Shown here one piece after another: positions 1-11,027 of a stretch of DNA of 64,000 nt. Position 1 is the first letter of the stretch, and each line of letters starts with the position of its first letter. Source of the stretch: Margaritispora aquatica (taxonomy: Eukaryota > Ascomycota > Leotiomycetes > Helotiales > Discinellaceae); assembly GCA_007644065.1 (NCBI GenBank), contig VJWN01000003.1:1364001-1428000 (forward strand), in the 5' to 3' direction. The translations under genes and the position numbers were made by a program. Under the pieces are notes generated by a model that had not been told where the DNA came from, made no database searches, and saw nothing but the letters and a program-made list of their open reading frames with translations.

Positions 1-848
1 CAGATGGCGAGCCCCTACTAAAGCCCGACGCCCCTGTTCCCGGTGCGCCTGTCTTTGAAGGAGATGCCTTAGCCTTTGACTTGTGTCGTGGTATAGTGCT
101 TATCAGTCCTCCTTCTGAGTTCAAGACCTCGATCTCAATATCTGGGTCGATATATTCTTGAGTTAGGGTGATGCTGTTCCCTTCCTTTTGAGTATCTTTG
201 GTTCTTGCTGGCTCAAGCGTATTCGATGCGCCAAGAACAATAGCTCCAAGTGCTAGGTAATCGAACACTTCGCAGCAGTACCTCCAGACGTTTGCACTCC
301 CGTATTTCCTTAAGCATTCATCGTAAAAGCCATAGACTGTTGTAATTTGTCTTGACTCGTGGTTGCCGCGTATGAGGGTCATCCGATCTGGATATCGCAC
401 TTTCAGGCACAGGAGAAGTAAGAACGACTCAAGAGAGTAAAAGCCTCGGTCGACGAAGTCACCTAATATTATCAGCATAGAGCTAGCGTTGTCTCTGGGC
501 ATTCATACCCATGAAGAGATAATTGGTATCCGGCACATCACCACCAACTCGAAAGAGCTCCATCAAATCATGAAATTGGCCATGGATATCACCGCAGATC
601 TATGCTAACAAATCAGTACGACCTCCCGAACTCGACTCAGAGGTCCGTACCGTTACAGGCGCGGCGACTGTCACCACATTACCCTCCTCGATCAGCAGTT
701 CCCTTGCCTTGTGGCATAGCTCTCGAACTTGCGCTTCTGGAATTGGTCGACAAGCTCGCAATTGCGCAATGGCTCTAGAGGTTGATCAGCTTGAATTCAC
801 CCCACTGCAGCAATAGTGATGGCAGTATTACTTGTCTAGGTCACTCAT
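1..848 (-). CDS. pph3: Protein phosphatase 4 catalytic subunit (PP4c/Pph3-like), partial
   Basis: Ser/Thr phosphatase of the PPP family; PP4 acts in DNA-damage recovery and cell-cycle signalling. Exons on the minus strand: 848-832, 774-651, 599-509 and 462 to beyond base 1. The N terminus reads [20 protein letters not shown]. The catalytic signatures [17 protein letters not shown] and RGNHESRQ are present, and [14 protein letters not shown] favours PP4 over PP2A or PP6. After DYLALGAIV the usual HGG-containing segment is replaced by a long Ser/Lys/Gly-rich stretch (bases 1 to about 240). I recall a similar insert in other filamentous fungi, so this is probably an in-frame insertion; the rest of the catalytic domain lies outside the window. 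Confidence 0.93.
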
Positions 849-1407
849 CGTAAAGTTTCGAAGATGCCCAGCGATCAAATTCCAAAGCTTCAAACTCAGT
901 TCTTAGCTTCTCCTCTTAATTGCCCAACTCCTCTGTCGCAATTGAGAATAGCTGTGGCGGGGCAAAGTTTAAGCGTGTCGCAACTATTCCCGGTCTATCA
1001 CAGCTCGCAGAGGTTCAAAAGTTTGCTGGTCTCCACGCGGCTACTCTCTTTAGGGATCGAAGAAATATAAGACGAACCAACAAAGTTTCAGGGCAGAGTT
1101 CCCAAATCGTGTGTACCACAAGGCGAAGTCCAACACAGAATCTCAGCCTTGAAGATCGCCATATCGCGCTAGTGCTCTCGCTAGCGCGTCCATATCCCAA
1201 ACAGCCCGCCCCAGCAACTTGGGGCTCCATCAAAAAGTATCATCCCACCGCACCTCACCTTCAATTGATGTATACTCTCCTTTCCATGGTGTAGATTTAA
1301 GTATGTCACCCTCCAAACATCTCAATTGACTCCTTGTGGCTGTCTAACAAACCACAGCACCAGTACACTCTTTATTCAGAACACAGCCGCAAAATTTGTA
1401 CCAAAAA
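849..1407. promoter_or_regulatory. Divergent intergenic region, PP4c and small membrane protein
   Basis: This region separates the minus-strand phosphatase start from the plus-strand small-protein start, so it should hold both promoters. Short ORFs inside it on both strands have no recognisable content. No clear TATA box or regulatory motif was identified. Confidence 0.4.
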
Positions 1408-1779
1408 ATGAGACCACCACACCACCTCCACCCACGAAGCAGGCTCACCTCTTCACTCTTCGCAACCACACTGTTTGCTAGCTTCTTTGTCGTCGCCCTA
1501 CCGCATATATTGCCATGTCCGGCGCCAAGAGTAGCGTACGCAGATGATGGGACGCCACAGAGACGGAGGCGCAGGAGGAAAGGCGCGGAGGGGTCTACGG
1601 CAAGCGGCGAGGGTTTGATTGTGAGGGAGGGCTTGGCTGTGGAGGAGAGCGGAGATGATGTCAATGTGGACAGGGCCGAGAGGGCGTGTCCGATACCGAA
1701 GCCGGGTGGATTAGTGGGTGAAATACTGGGCTTTAAAGGCACTTCGAATATGGATGGGAAGGGGTCGAGACCTCCTTGA
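1408..1779 (+). CDS. Small conserved fungal protein with N-terminal membrane anchor
   Basis: Single-exon ORF of 123 aa. The frame is open from 1396, but the codon there is TTG; the first ATG is at 1408. The N terminus is basic and followed by a hydrophobic stretch (roughly residues 13-35, SLFATTLFASFFVVALPHIL), which reads as a signal anchor or cleaved signal peptide. A short Arg cluster (QRRRRRRK) follows, and the C terminus contains CPIPKPGGLVGEILGF. I recall a fungal family with a CPxPKPGG motif near the C terminus, but know no function for it. The fit to that family makes this a real gene rather than a chance ORF. Confidence 0.7.
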   Translation: MRPPHHLHPRSRLTSSLFATTLFASFFVVALPHILPCPAPRVAYADDGTPQRRRRRRKGAEGSTASGEGLIVREGLAVEESGDDVNVDRAERACPIPKPGGLVGEILGFKGTSNMDGKGSRPP

Positions 1780-2558
1780 TGTGGGCCGGCAGAGTGAATT
1801 GTATTCATATGATGTACAATTCTCCACTTCAAATTGTAGGATTTGGTGCATATATGCAGCCTAATATGGACGTGATCTCGGGGTTTCCTTCGACATCCAC
1901 TTGAAAGGTTGGCTAGCGACTAGATGTTGCAGCAGCGACTGAATTGATGGACTGCTCGTATGGGAGTTTGGGCATGTCCTCAGTTCACACTACACTGTAT
2001 TTTGAACGTCAAGCTGTGCCTTATCTCACAAAGCACAAGAACATAGAAAGACAGCTTTCAATTGATGCGGTATAATTTCTACTTCTGGAGGACGACTCTT
2101 ACTACCAATCTCAAACCAGCCACGCAAAAGTACAGATTAACTCTTACAAACCAACCCGCTCTTCAACTCTTGCTTTTATCCTCCTCTGGTCCAAAAAATT
2201 CCAAGTTGTGCCACTGAGCCAGCAGCAAGCGTATGGTTATGTTTGAGCAACCTGAACACAACCCAGTCCTTCCATCAGTTGGTTTCTCATCTCCCTCCAT
2301 TCCTCTCTCTCTCCGTCGTAAATCATAAAATCATAGGTAAACCAATAGTCCTACAGTCCATGCCGCAATGTAACACTCCCCTTGCAACCTTAGCATCATT
2401 CCACGCAAGCCTAACGCCACGCCAAAGTCAAATAAGCCAGCAGGGAGGCACTGCTTTGCGTTTCAATTTCAATCGACCCTTGAAAATATGCAATGATCAC
2501 TCATAGAATACAGCTTCCTACCGCCGACCAGTTACGAGAATTCAGAATAGGCCGAGAC
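1780..2558. other. Intergenic, no gene seen
   Basis: This holds the 3' flanks of two convergent genes. The plus-strand ORF at 2243-2506 has no recognisable content and its composition resembles its non-coding surroundings. Confidence 0.5.
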
Positions 2559-2899
2559 TCAGACCATCTTCTTCCACTCTTGGCACGTAGTACATTTCTC
2601 ATGCACACATGTGGCACACTTGTTGCTATAAAGATTATTCATGGCACCACACTACATGGTATGTATTAGTAAGTTCCCTCTTCTCCGGAACTTCCGAGGA
2701 TACATACCGAAAGCTTTCTTTCCTTCTGAGCACGGCAACAACAAATCCAAAAATCTTCAGGGTTGAAGATAGAAGCCGTGATGGTGCTCTGGGAATTGTT
2801 GTGAGCCATCTCGATTGGCGACTGTTCTTGAGGGGAGGATGACGGTGAGGATGCGGCTGAGGATGGAGCTGAGGGAACCTCGAAGGATTTGTACATCAT
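2559..2899 (-). CDS. Small Cys-rich putative zinc-binding protein (spliced)
   Basis: Two-exon gene: 2899-2708 and 2651-2559. The 56-nt intron starts GTATGT and carries a perfect TACTAATAC branch site 14 nt before its AG, which strongly supports it. The product is about 94 aa. It has a Ser/Pro/Gln-rich N-terminal half, then ITASIFNPEDFWICCCRAQ, and after the junction an exon with CGAMNNLYSNKCATC and HEKCTTC. The Cys pairs (CC, CxxC) suggest a zinc-ribbon-like fold (inference). I chose the paired ATGs at 2899/2896; an in-frame upstream start at 2953 would add 18 residues. Function unknown. Confidence 0.72.
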
Positions 2900-3517
2900 G
2901 TAGGTGATCGCGTGTTGTATGTTGGGAAGAGTGTTGAGTAAAGTGAAGAACAAGAGAACACCTCAATTGATTTATCTTTGTTACTTGTTTGAATTGTCTG
3001 AAACGTTGTATCGGGAGATAAGAGAGAAATATAATTGAGACTGAAGAATTGAAGATCTTCCACTTCCACCACGACAACTGCAATATGAGGAAGGAGCGCC
3101 CAGAGGAAGCGAGATCGAGTAGGAGCAAATACAATACGAAAGGAAAGAGGAGCGTGTGAAGTATATATACTTTTGGGTGAATCAACACATGCAGCTGGGA
3201 GATCGATAGCTGCACCTCCAACTAGACCACACGTGCCTCACTCCCCAACGTGGAGAGTTTTGATTAGTGTGGACAATTGGTGCACCAAGACAATCAGCAT
3301 TCCGTGTGCGAATCACAAGGGTCCCCACTCCAAATACCACCAAAAGCACTTCCCAAATGCTGCCAAATGCGCCCTCACGACGTAACAAGACGTAACACGA
3401 CATCCGGAATATGCGGGGAACATGCACGTCGGTGAAAGCAGTTACTTCAACTGATAGTACTTGCATGAAGATTGATGTATGAGGTGGAATCGTTATGATC
3501 ATGTAGATCACAAGGCT
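2900..3517. other. Upstream region of the Cys-rich gene and 3' flank of vps36
   Basis: No gene recognised. Overlapping ORFs on both strands (3173-3511) look like chance frames. Confidence 0.45.
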
Positions 3518-5468
3518 TCAAATAACGTTGTACGGCGCTCCCCCAGGAGATTGTGTGTCATCAATCCAATTCTCCCAAAACTTGGTGCCTTCCATACCTT
3601 CCTCCCGACACAAAGCGCCTTTCTCTTCTGCCATTTCCAACTCCTCCTCCGCGACACCAATGCTCCAACCAAATCGCTCTGCTGCATCCTGAGCTGTGAC
3701 GCCTCTTCCGAAGAGCTGCCAATCCCATGCCACATCTCTATCTGGCGGGAAGACATGCAGATCGCTTAACCATGCAAGTAAAGTCTTTATCGTCTTCTCA
3801 TCGGTTCGATCCGAGCCCTGTACTACAAGAACTCCACTTTTGAATTCCCTTAGCCTCACTGGAAGCTTAAGCTTTTCCCACAATCGCACAGCTTTCTCGA
3901 AATCGAGAGGACTGACCAGCTCGACCCCCCCTCGGGCGCGGTTGAACATTGCCCAAAGGTCCACAAGGTTGATGATCCCCCCAGCTTTGCGCAAGACTCC
4001 TCGCGCGTCGTCAGTTAAGAACTCGGCGAGGTTACGTGACAACTCTGAAATGTAGAGAGTTTCCGAATTTGTTCCTCCACCTAGCATGTCCTTAGTTGTC
4101 ACAAGCCCAAGTGCATTTGCAACTGCACTGGTCTCTGAACTGCCGCTTGTGCCACTGTTCCCTGCGAATGACTCTGCGAGAGCTATGATCTGTTTTGCAG
4201 ATGCCATCAATGCCTCTAGATCTTCGAATGCCGATCCTATCACAATTTCATTGTTCTTTTGTACCTCGCGCCTTCTCTGCTCGAGTCCAGCAATACCGCC
4301 TGCTTTAATCCTTTCAGGAACGGGAGTCGTTGATCCAGAAGTAGCCCTTTCAGATGCTGTAGGAACTGGAGGTGCTCCTTGCAATAGCCATTTTCTCTGT
4401 ATCATGGCAGCTTTTAGTCGTTCGTAGAATATCTTCTCCCCTCCACCTCTGAATGATAATTTGAAACTCTCATTGGTTTCTACTCCGGGATTGGATGTTT
4501 GAGTGGTATTGAGTACTGGCCCGGGAGACTCTGCACGTACAACAGGTTTGTTGATTCCCGTTGGCACATCTTGTGAGATTAGTGGAGCCCCACAAAGCTC
4601 ACAAGACATCAGCGAGGGATGGTTGAGAAAGGTACATCTAGGACATTGAAATGAGGCTCCAGACACCTTTGCTTGAGGACTTATACCTTGACTTGAGGCA
4701 TTTTGTAGAGTGTTTGGCAATATGTCCGATTGTGGACGAGTAGCATCTGAGCGAGCACGTATTGGTACTGGAGATGCTACTTGCGCTGGACGACTAGTTG
4801 CGCTCATGACTGCCGCCTTCAATACAAGTGATAATGGTGGCTTTATTCCGCACGCGAGACATGGCGCCAATGGTGTGCGCTCATTGGCAAAATGAGGATC
4901 GAAGTTCGAGGGAACTGGATTCGAGAACGAACAGATAGGACAGATCCATGTAGCATTATTCGCCACAAAGGGCTCTGACGGCACATGGAAAGGGCTATCG
5001 GCTCTTGGTAAAGGAGACGCCGTTGCACTTCGAGATGGGTGATTAGATGCCCCACGAAATTGAAGTGACGATCGCTTGGTGGGTTTTGGAAACAAAGTTA
5101 TCTTAGCAGAAGACTTTAAAAAGCCCGCCTATCCATTTGTTAGTACATTTGCTTCCTACTATCGGTGGTCCCTACATAAAATTCATAGCGATCAATCTCC
5201 TTCAAGTCGATTGCTGCTGAATGCTTTCTTGGATCCACATTATCGACATAGCAAATGCGGTGCGATGTCAGGTAGACCTGGCCATTTTGATGATCAGGGA
5301 TCTTAAACTTGCTGGCAGATCTCAGAGTATGTTCCCTTGCTTGTATCCAAACTGAAGAGGCACATACCCTTCATAGAGTCCAACATTGTCGGTCACAAAG
5401 AGTAGGGTTTCTTCTGGTAGGTAGGATGGCCTCAAGGCAGTCGTCAGGTCGATGTGTTTTAAAAACAT
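3518..5468 (-). CDS. vps36: ESCRT-II subunit Vps36 (GLUE, two NZF fingers, EAP45)
   Basis: Vps36 links ubiquitinated cargo and phosphoinositides to the ESCRT machinery at endosomes. Exons 5468-5368, 5311-5176 and 5128-3518 give 615 aa. The GLUE domain (about residues 1-100) is split by two short introns; the second is 47 nt with a TACTAAC branch site and joins EFY to AGFLKSSAKITL, as the family requires. Two Zn fingers follow: WICPICSFSNP...CLACG (about 138-175) and FQCPRCTFLN...CELCG (about 236-260). The C-terminal half is the EAP45 winged-helix region (EFLTDDARGVLRKAGG, LVDLWAMFNRARG). The long linkers between fingers are Ser/Pro-rich, as in fungal orthologues. Confidence 0.95.
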
Positions 5469-5946
5469 TCGGTCCAGCCATAAATGAAATTGAAATACGG
5501 TTGGCGGTATCTAGTTTCCTGAGATATCAACCAACTGAGGGAGCTTATGTTTATAGGTGAATGCTCCAAGGAAGTGAGGTGAAGATGGTGGGGTTATTTT
5601 GACGCCTTGCTCTGATTCATGTATCGGACTCGTAGTCGCACCGTGAGTAAGTCTCAGCCTTGTGCTTACCTAAGGGAAGGTACTTTTCCCAGCTTGTCTT
5701 TGGCCGTAAAATGGGACTGTCACGTGTATGACTAAAGGTACGCTCATGTCATGTACTACTGAGAACACTTTAGTACCCACGCCCAACCTTTCAATTCTTA
5801 CCGCGCCAGCACTTCACCACTTCTTCGAACTTCCCATCCACAACCGTCATAACTCCATCTTTCCCACACTTCCTATACCTACAACTTTCGTCACAAAAGC
5901 GAATCGTAGAACTAACAATTTGCAACCATCTAGCAATCTCCCTCGA
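5469..5946. promoter_or_regulatory. Divergent promoter, vps36 and SAC3/GANP-family gene
   Basis: About 480 bp between two divergent start codons. A C-rich stretch (roughly 5780-5880) before the plus-strand ATG resembles a fungal 5' leader. No specific binding site is claimed. Confidence 0.45.
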
Positions 5947-7608
5947 ATGTACACGACAATGAACGCCCCGTGGTCAAACATACCTCCAGCACCTGGAACC
6001 CAACCGTATGGGTATCCACAAAGTAAGTTTGAGTGGCAGGCTACTCTCTGTGGTCTCCTAAATACGGAAGATCTTCTGCTAACGTTTCTATAGATGCTCC
6101 TGCATATCACCCAGTACAAGTTCGACAAACATTCAATGCTCCCCCAATGCACTTTGCTCCGTTGCCTGTGATTCATCAGGCTATTCCCCCACCACCTTCA
6201 CCAGCCCCAATACCAACTCAGAGGAAAAAAATAGAGTGGTCCCAATCCGTGCGAAATTACGTGCAGCGGTCCTTTGCAGAACCCAACATGCTCCCTGACG
6301 TTTCGAGATCTGAGATGGAAGTCAAGCTGAAGCAGACTATTACTTCCGCCACCGATAATAATACCTTGGACCAGATTGATTGGGATAGCAAACCTCTTCC
6401 ACAACAGCTTATCAAGATGGAACGCGAGCAAGCAAGACTTTTGGCACAACAACAACGATCATTAGAACAAGCTACAAATGGATTCGTTAGTGCCCGAGAA
6501 AACAATTCCAAAAAGCGGAAGTCCCAGGAGCTAGGCGGCAGTGATGAGGATGCTACTCCACCATGGCGTGCAACTAACAATCGAAATCCTCTGGAAGAAC
6601 GAATGTCACTCGATAAGCGGCCTCAGCCCACAGAAGTCTCCCCAAAAGGTACAAGTAAAGCACAAAGAAATCTCGAGAAGCGGCAACGTCGATTTGATGG
6701 AGGCTACAAAACAGCTTACAAGCCATCTCCATCCCCAGAACCAACTTCAGGTCCAGTGGTCGGCACGAACCAGACCCTGGAGAAACGTTATTTCCGTCTC
6801 ACAGCTGCACCAATCCCCTCCCAAGTTCGACCAGAAAACATTTTGAGACAAACCTTAGAGTTGTTGAAGAAGAAATGGAAGAAGGAGAACAACTATTCTT
6901 ATATCTGTGATCAGTTCAAATCTTTACGTCAAGATCTTACCGTTCAACGTATCAAGAACGAATTCACAGTACATGTCTATGAAATCCATGCCCGGATTGC
7001 CTTGGAGAAAGGCGATCTTGGTGAGTATAATCAATGCCAAACCCAGCTTCGTGCATTGTATGCACAGAAGATAGAAGGAAACCCAGTGGAATTCAAGGCT
7101 TACCGTATCTTGTATTTCATTCACACATCTAACCGTACCGCTTTAAACGACATTTTGACGGATCTAACCATAGCAGAAAAGGGAGAGAAGGCAATCAAGC
7201 ATGCACTGGACGTTCGATCCGCATTGGCACTCGGCAATTATCACAAGTTCTTCAGGCTCTACCTCGATACCCCCAACATGGGGGCATACCTTATGGATAT
7301 GTTTGTTGTTCGAGAGCGTCTGGCGGCATTGTCAAATATTTGCAAAGCGTAAGTGTTCCTTGTCTTGTATTGTGCATCACTAACATTTGAACAGTTATAA
7401 GCCAGACGTAAAGCTAAGATTTATTACCGAGGAGCTTGGCTTCGAGTCTGACGGTGATGCCGCCCAATTCATATGTGATTACAATGGCCAAGAATTGCTT
7501 CAAGAGAAAGGCGCCGAACTTTGGTTCCTCACAGGCAAAGCAGGCCAGATGTTTGAAACCGCCAAATGCCAAGCCTTCCGAACCGTCGACATCAAAGGTC
7601 AAATCTAA
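5947..7608 (+). CDS. SAC3/GANP/THP3-family mRNA export or processing protein
   Basis: Exons 5947-6022, 6094-7348 and 7395-7608 give 514 aa. The N-terminal third is Pro/Gln-rich and disordered. From about residue 270 there is a SAC3/GANP PCI-like region: LEKRYFRLTAAPIPSQVRPE, the stretch from YICDQFKSLRQDLTVQRIKN to YEIHARIALEKGDL, then FKAYRILYFIHT. This pattern marks the branch that includes yeast Thp3, which works with Csn12 in transcription elongation and splicing, rather than the much larger Sac3 itself. The stop falls after DIKGQI. Assignment to the Thp3 branch rests on size and domain order, not on a search. Confidence 0.85.
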
Positions 7609-8807
7609 CATTCATCCGACCGCAGCGGAACTGCCATATTCCTGTAGCTCACTTTTGGAATATTTTCACATTTCATTTTCTCCTCGCCTACTAGTGGGCT
7701 GCAACTTCATTCGATCACTTGCTGTCTTCCCTGTGAGATGTCCTCGAACAACTGGTTTTACCACTGATTGTCAAGAGGGATTGGGCTAGGAGATGGATCA
7801 CATTGTGGTTATCTCCGATGATGGACACTCGGCGATTTGAATGGCCGCGAGTTGTTTTTTATTTCTCCTTTCGATGCGACAACTTCTTACCTCTATACCC
7901 CTTGTTTCACCTGCATTTTCGACCGCATTTGCTTCTCGGCGTTGGTGATGGCTTGAGGATCTGGCTGCATACATTTGATTTTGCGTGGATTGATGGAGGA
8001 ATGGTGGACTTCATGAGGGGCGTTGCATTGGAGGGTTATTGCATGGACGGCGGCTATCTGGCAGGTTGTGCTGGATTTGTGTATAGCTACTACCAGTGCC
8101 CAGGCCCGAGTGAAAAGCTTATAGTGCTCGAGATGAATACAAAATATTAGAACTCTATGGTGCACACTAATTTGGGTATACAAAAACATGGCAAGCTTTC
8201 AAGTGTTATTTAATAACATATCACGAGATCGTTCAGTACCAATCGCATGCCACAACATGAAGCTGGGAACAAATTCGGACATGTCATGTCATGGTTAGGG
8301 GCAATTGAGGCTCAAGTCAATGCAGGCTTACAATGACACATCCTTCCCGTCGTTTCGCGTTCTCTTTCATCCAGGTGCAAGGGGGGTATATCAAAGGCAG
8401 TATTATACGTAGAACATCCGCATGAAAAAAAAAAAAAATACACATTGGCAAAATTAGAAAATTAATTATCTTCGCCTGTTTCATTCATCAGGTCATTACC
8501 TCACTCGCTTGATTCTATTATTACATGGTGTTTTAGTGCTAAATGTTCATGGGCACTTGGAGCTGTTTAGCTGGGTACTGCGATGTGTTAGTCAGTGTAC
8601 AATACGTAGATGTGGAGGCGAGTTACTTACTCATATCGTACTTCATCCGAGAATGTAACAACTCCATCATGGATAGCCATTCGAGCTGGGTGTGAGTGCA
8701 ATGACTCTCTAGGCCAACAGCTCTTCGACTGCCCTTGTAGACAGCAAGCCACCCTATTACCACTAAGAATTATCCTAATAAATGGACCCTGATCGCGCAT
8801 CTCGGGT
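7609..8807. other. 3' flanking region between convergent genes
   Basis: About 1.2 kb with no recognised gene. A plus-strand ORF of 115 codons (7803-8150) is aromatic-rich, has no family resemblance and lies directly downstream of a stop codon, so it is most likely 3' UTR. A run of 13 A residues sits near 8425-8437. Confidence 0.5.
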
Positions 8808-9896
8808 CTACACCACAACGTGCATACTCATGTGCTCCACTGCGTCCTTGATACTCCTCATCCACCGATGATTGATACAATATGGACACCTGACAGGCGC
8901 CTCGCCAACTGCATTCAGTGCCGCCTCTCTCCGACTCGGCACCTGAGGGATCACCACTCCGCTCGCAGTATGTAAGTTGAAATCCCCGTCGCCATTCACG
9001 CCCACATTGCCGTTCATGTCCGGCCCACCTCCGTACATCTGCTGGCTCCCATCTTGATGATCGCTGCCGCCCATGCCGTCGAGGCTCTGTCCACCGCGCA
9101 TGGCGTTCTCGTCTGGCTCGCCATTTGCATCTGCGTTCGAGACGTCGCCGTCGCTGTTGTTGCGCTTCTTCAATATCTCTGTTTTGGCGCGTCGGCATTG
9201 CTGGAGGTGGACTTCTGCGCCGAATTCGCGGAGCAGACACTCTCTGATCTCAACTGGTGTTGTCTCTTTCGTGATGTTCATGAGTCGAGGTAAAATCTCC
9301 ATGAGAAATGGCAGTCGACTCGCACTGTTCCTCTGAACCTTCGGCAGCACAGGCACAATGCCCGAGTTATCGCCCATGTTGTTCTGATTCGGCCTCGGAT
9401 CAATCGGTCCCAATACCCTCGCACCACCCACGATATTCCCATCCTCATCCTGCCGTATCTCCAAGCTAGGCACCACAGGTGTGCCTCCCATACCCTGCTG
9501 CATCCCATTAACATTCACACCCATCCCATTCCCATTGCCCATGGCTCCCATACCCGCGACCATATTCCCAGGTGGTGGTCCCGCGCCCATCATATGCATC
9601 CCCCCACCAGGCGCGACAATCTGACCCACGGGTGTCCTCCACTCCAGACTGTTCAAACACGTATGCCCGCCCCTCAACACCGTCACCCGCGCCAGCGGCT
9701 CGCGCCCATTCTTGCGCTCCCAGTTGCAGCGGATGACGAATGGACAGTTCGGGTCGCGCTTGCAGCCGACGCGGACACGTCCAGTGTCGCTCTTCAGGAT
9801 GCGCGGCTCGAAATGGTCCTCGATTGCCCACGCGTGCAGAGCCTCCTTGAAGGCCTTTAGCGTCGGGAATTCCTGGCGCAGATGCAGAGGTGGCAT
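8808..9896 (-). CDS. FAR1/MULE-transposase-like DNA-binding protein
   Basis: Single exon, 362 aa. Residues about 8-80 match the FAR1/MuDR DNA-binding pattern: FPTLKAFKEALHAWA, then spaced metal ligands in GCKRDPNC, IRCNW and the final HTC. The middle is a Gly/Met/Asn-rich linker. Near the C terminus CPYCINHRWM...HMSMH resembles a C2H2 finger. There is no transposase catalytic domain, so this looks like a transcription factor built from a transposase DNA-binding domain (inference). The ATG precedes PPLHLRQEFPT directly and no upstream exon is needed. Confidence 0.75.
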   Translation of the reverse strand: MPPLHLRQEFPTLKAFKEALHAWAIEDHFEPRILKSDTGRVRVGCKRDPNCPFVIRCNWERKNGREPLARVTVLRGGHTCLNSLEWRTPVGQIVAPGGGMHMMGAGPPPGNMVAGMGAMGNGNGMGVNVNGMQQGMGGTPVVPSLEIRQDEDGNIVGGARVLGPIDPRPNQNNMGDNSGIVPVLPKVQRNSASRLPFLMEILPRLMNITKETTPVEIRECLLREFGAEVHLQQCRRAKTEILKKRNNSDGDVSNADANGEPDENAMRGGQSLDGMGGSDHQDGSQQMYGGGPDMNGNVGVNGDGDFNLHTASGVVIPQVPSRREAALNAVGEAPVRCPYCINHRWMRSIKDAVEHMSMHVVV

Positions 9897-11027
9897 CGTG
9901 TCTGTTCGTCTCTTTCTCTAATCCAATCGTTCTGTACTTGTTACAGTGGTGATATCGACGCCTTTGTTTGTCGATATGGAAAGCGCTTAGCGCAGGCAGT
10001 CCCTGACCGCAACCCGGGCAGGGGAGCAGATGGAGGAGGAGGTCTATCGACGGTGCCTGTGCGGTGGTGATGATACCGAAGCTCGAGAGATGGAGATCGG
10101 TAGCTAGGCGATTGGCGAGACGAATAATAAGGGGGGATGTTTGGGGTATACAAGAGGTCGCAAGTGGAGAGGTTGAGAAGTGAGGGCATTGAAATTGAAG
10201 TTTAGGTTATGAGAAAGCAATCTTCCTGAGGCATCAAGAAAAGTGACTGGGGTGAGGCATTCGGTTAGAGGTCCAGAAGGGGAACAATCCTAGTGACAAA
10301 GAACTTCCTTTCAGGTTGGACAGGATTTTTGTTTCTACTCCTTTCATGACTTCCTTTGAGAAAGACAGTCAAAGGTATTTGACCAGTGAATAGATCCTCC
10401 TCGGCAGCCAAGGCGAGACTAATGCGGTATGTATCACGTCAAGCATTGGTTAAGGTTGTGCTTTGAACTGCCATGCTTTCTACCTATATTCCTAGCCAGC
10501 TGCCTCATGATTCAATATATCTTGCAATCATTCAACATGTACAGCTAATGATGTTTGTCATGCCTATCCCATCATCTGCAATCCTCCCCAGTCCATCCGT
10601 CATCCACTTTCCTACCCTTCATCCTATACAAAAGAAACCGTGGTATGTCCATCCGCATCAGCCAGATATGCAATTGTTGATCCATCAAAAAGAAACGAGA
10701 CCTCTCCCACACAAACCCCAAAACGCCATTTCATAGCCCCTATATTTCATCCACCAACTATCCGCTAAAACTTATTTTTCATAAAAATGGGATCCGCTCA
10801 CAAATGCTGGACTCAAATGAAAGTGGGTTGGCTGCCATATGACAACTATTACCAACTCTGCTTGATAAGGTCTGTACATTTGAAGAAGATGAAGAAAGGC
10901 AAATTGATTCACATATAAAATATCGTTGTCGTAATGCTGTGACTGACTTTTGGCAATCCAGCTCGTGGACATCGACCGGCGGGACTGCCAGCAGGTATGG
11001 GAAATCATGAACAATTGAATTTCATGA
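9897..11027. other. Upstream region of the FAR1-like gene and 3' flank of bem1
   Basis: Both flanking genes run on the minus strand. The first 300 bp upstream of the FAR1-like ATG is probably its 5' UTR and promoter. The ORFs at 10473-10736 and 10772-11044 have no recognisable content. Confidence 0.45.

Noticed and set aside
5129..5175. Apparent frameshift plus stop inside the Vps36 GLUE domain
   Set aside because: The 47 nt is a regular intron with GT, TACTAAC and TAG; removing it joins EFY to AGFLKSSAKI in frame, as in other Vps36 proteins.
7803..8150. 115-codon ORF downstream of the SAC3-family gene
   Set aside because: No domain, aromatic-rich by chance, no start context, and lies where a 3' UTR is expected.
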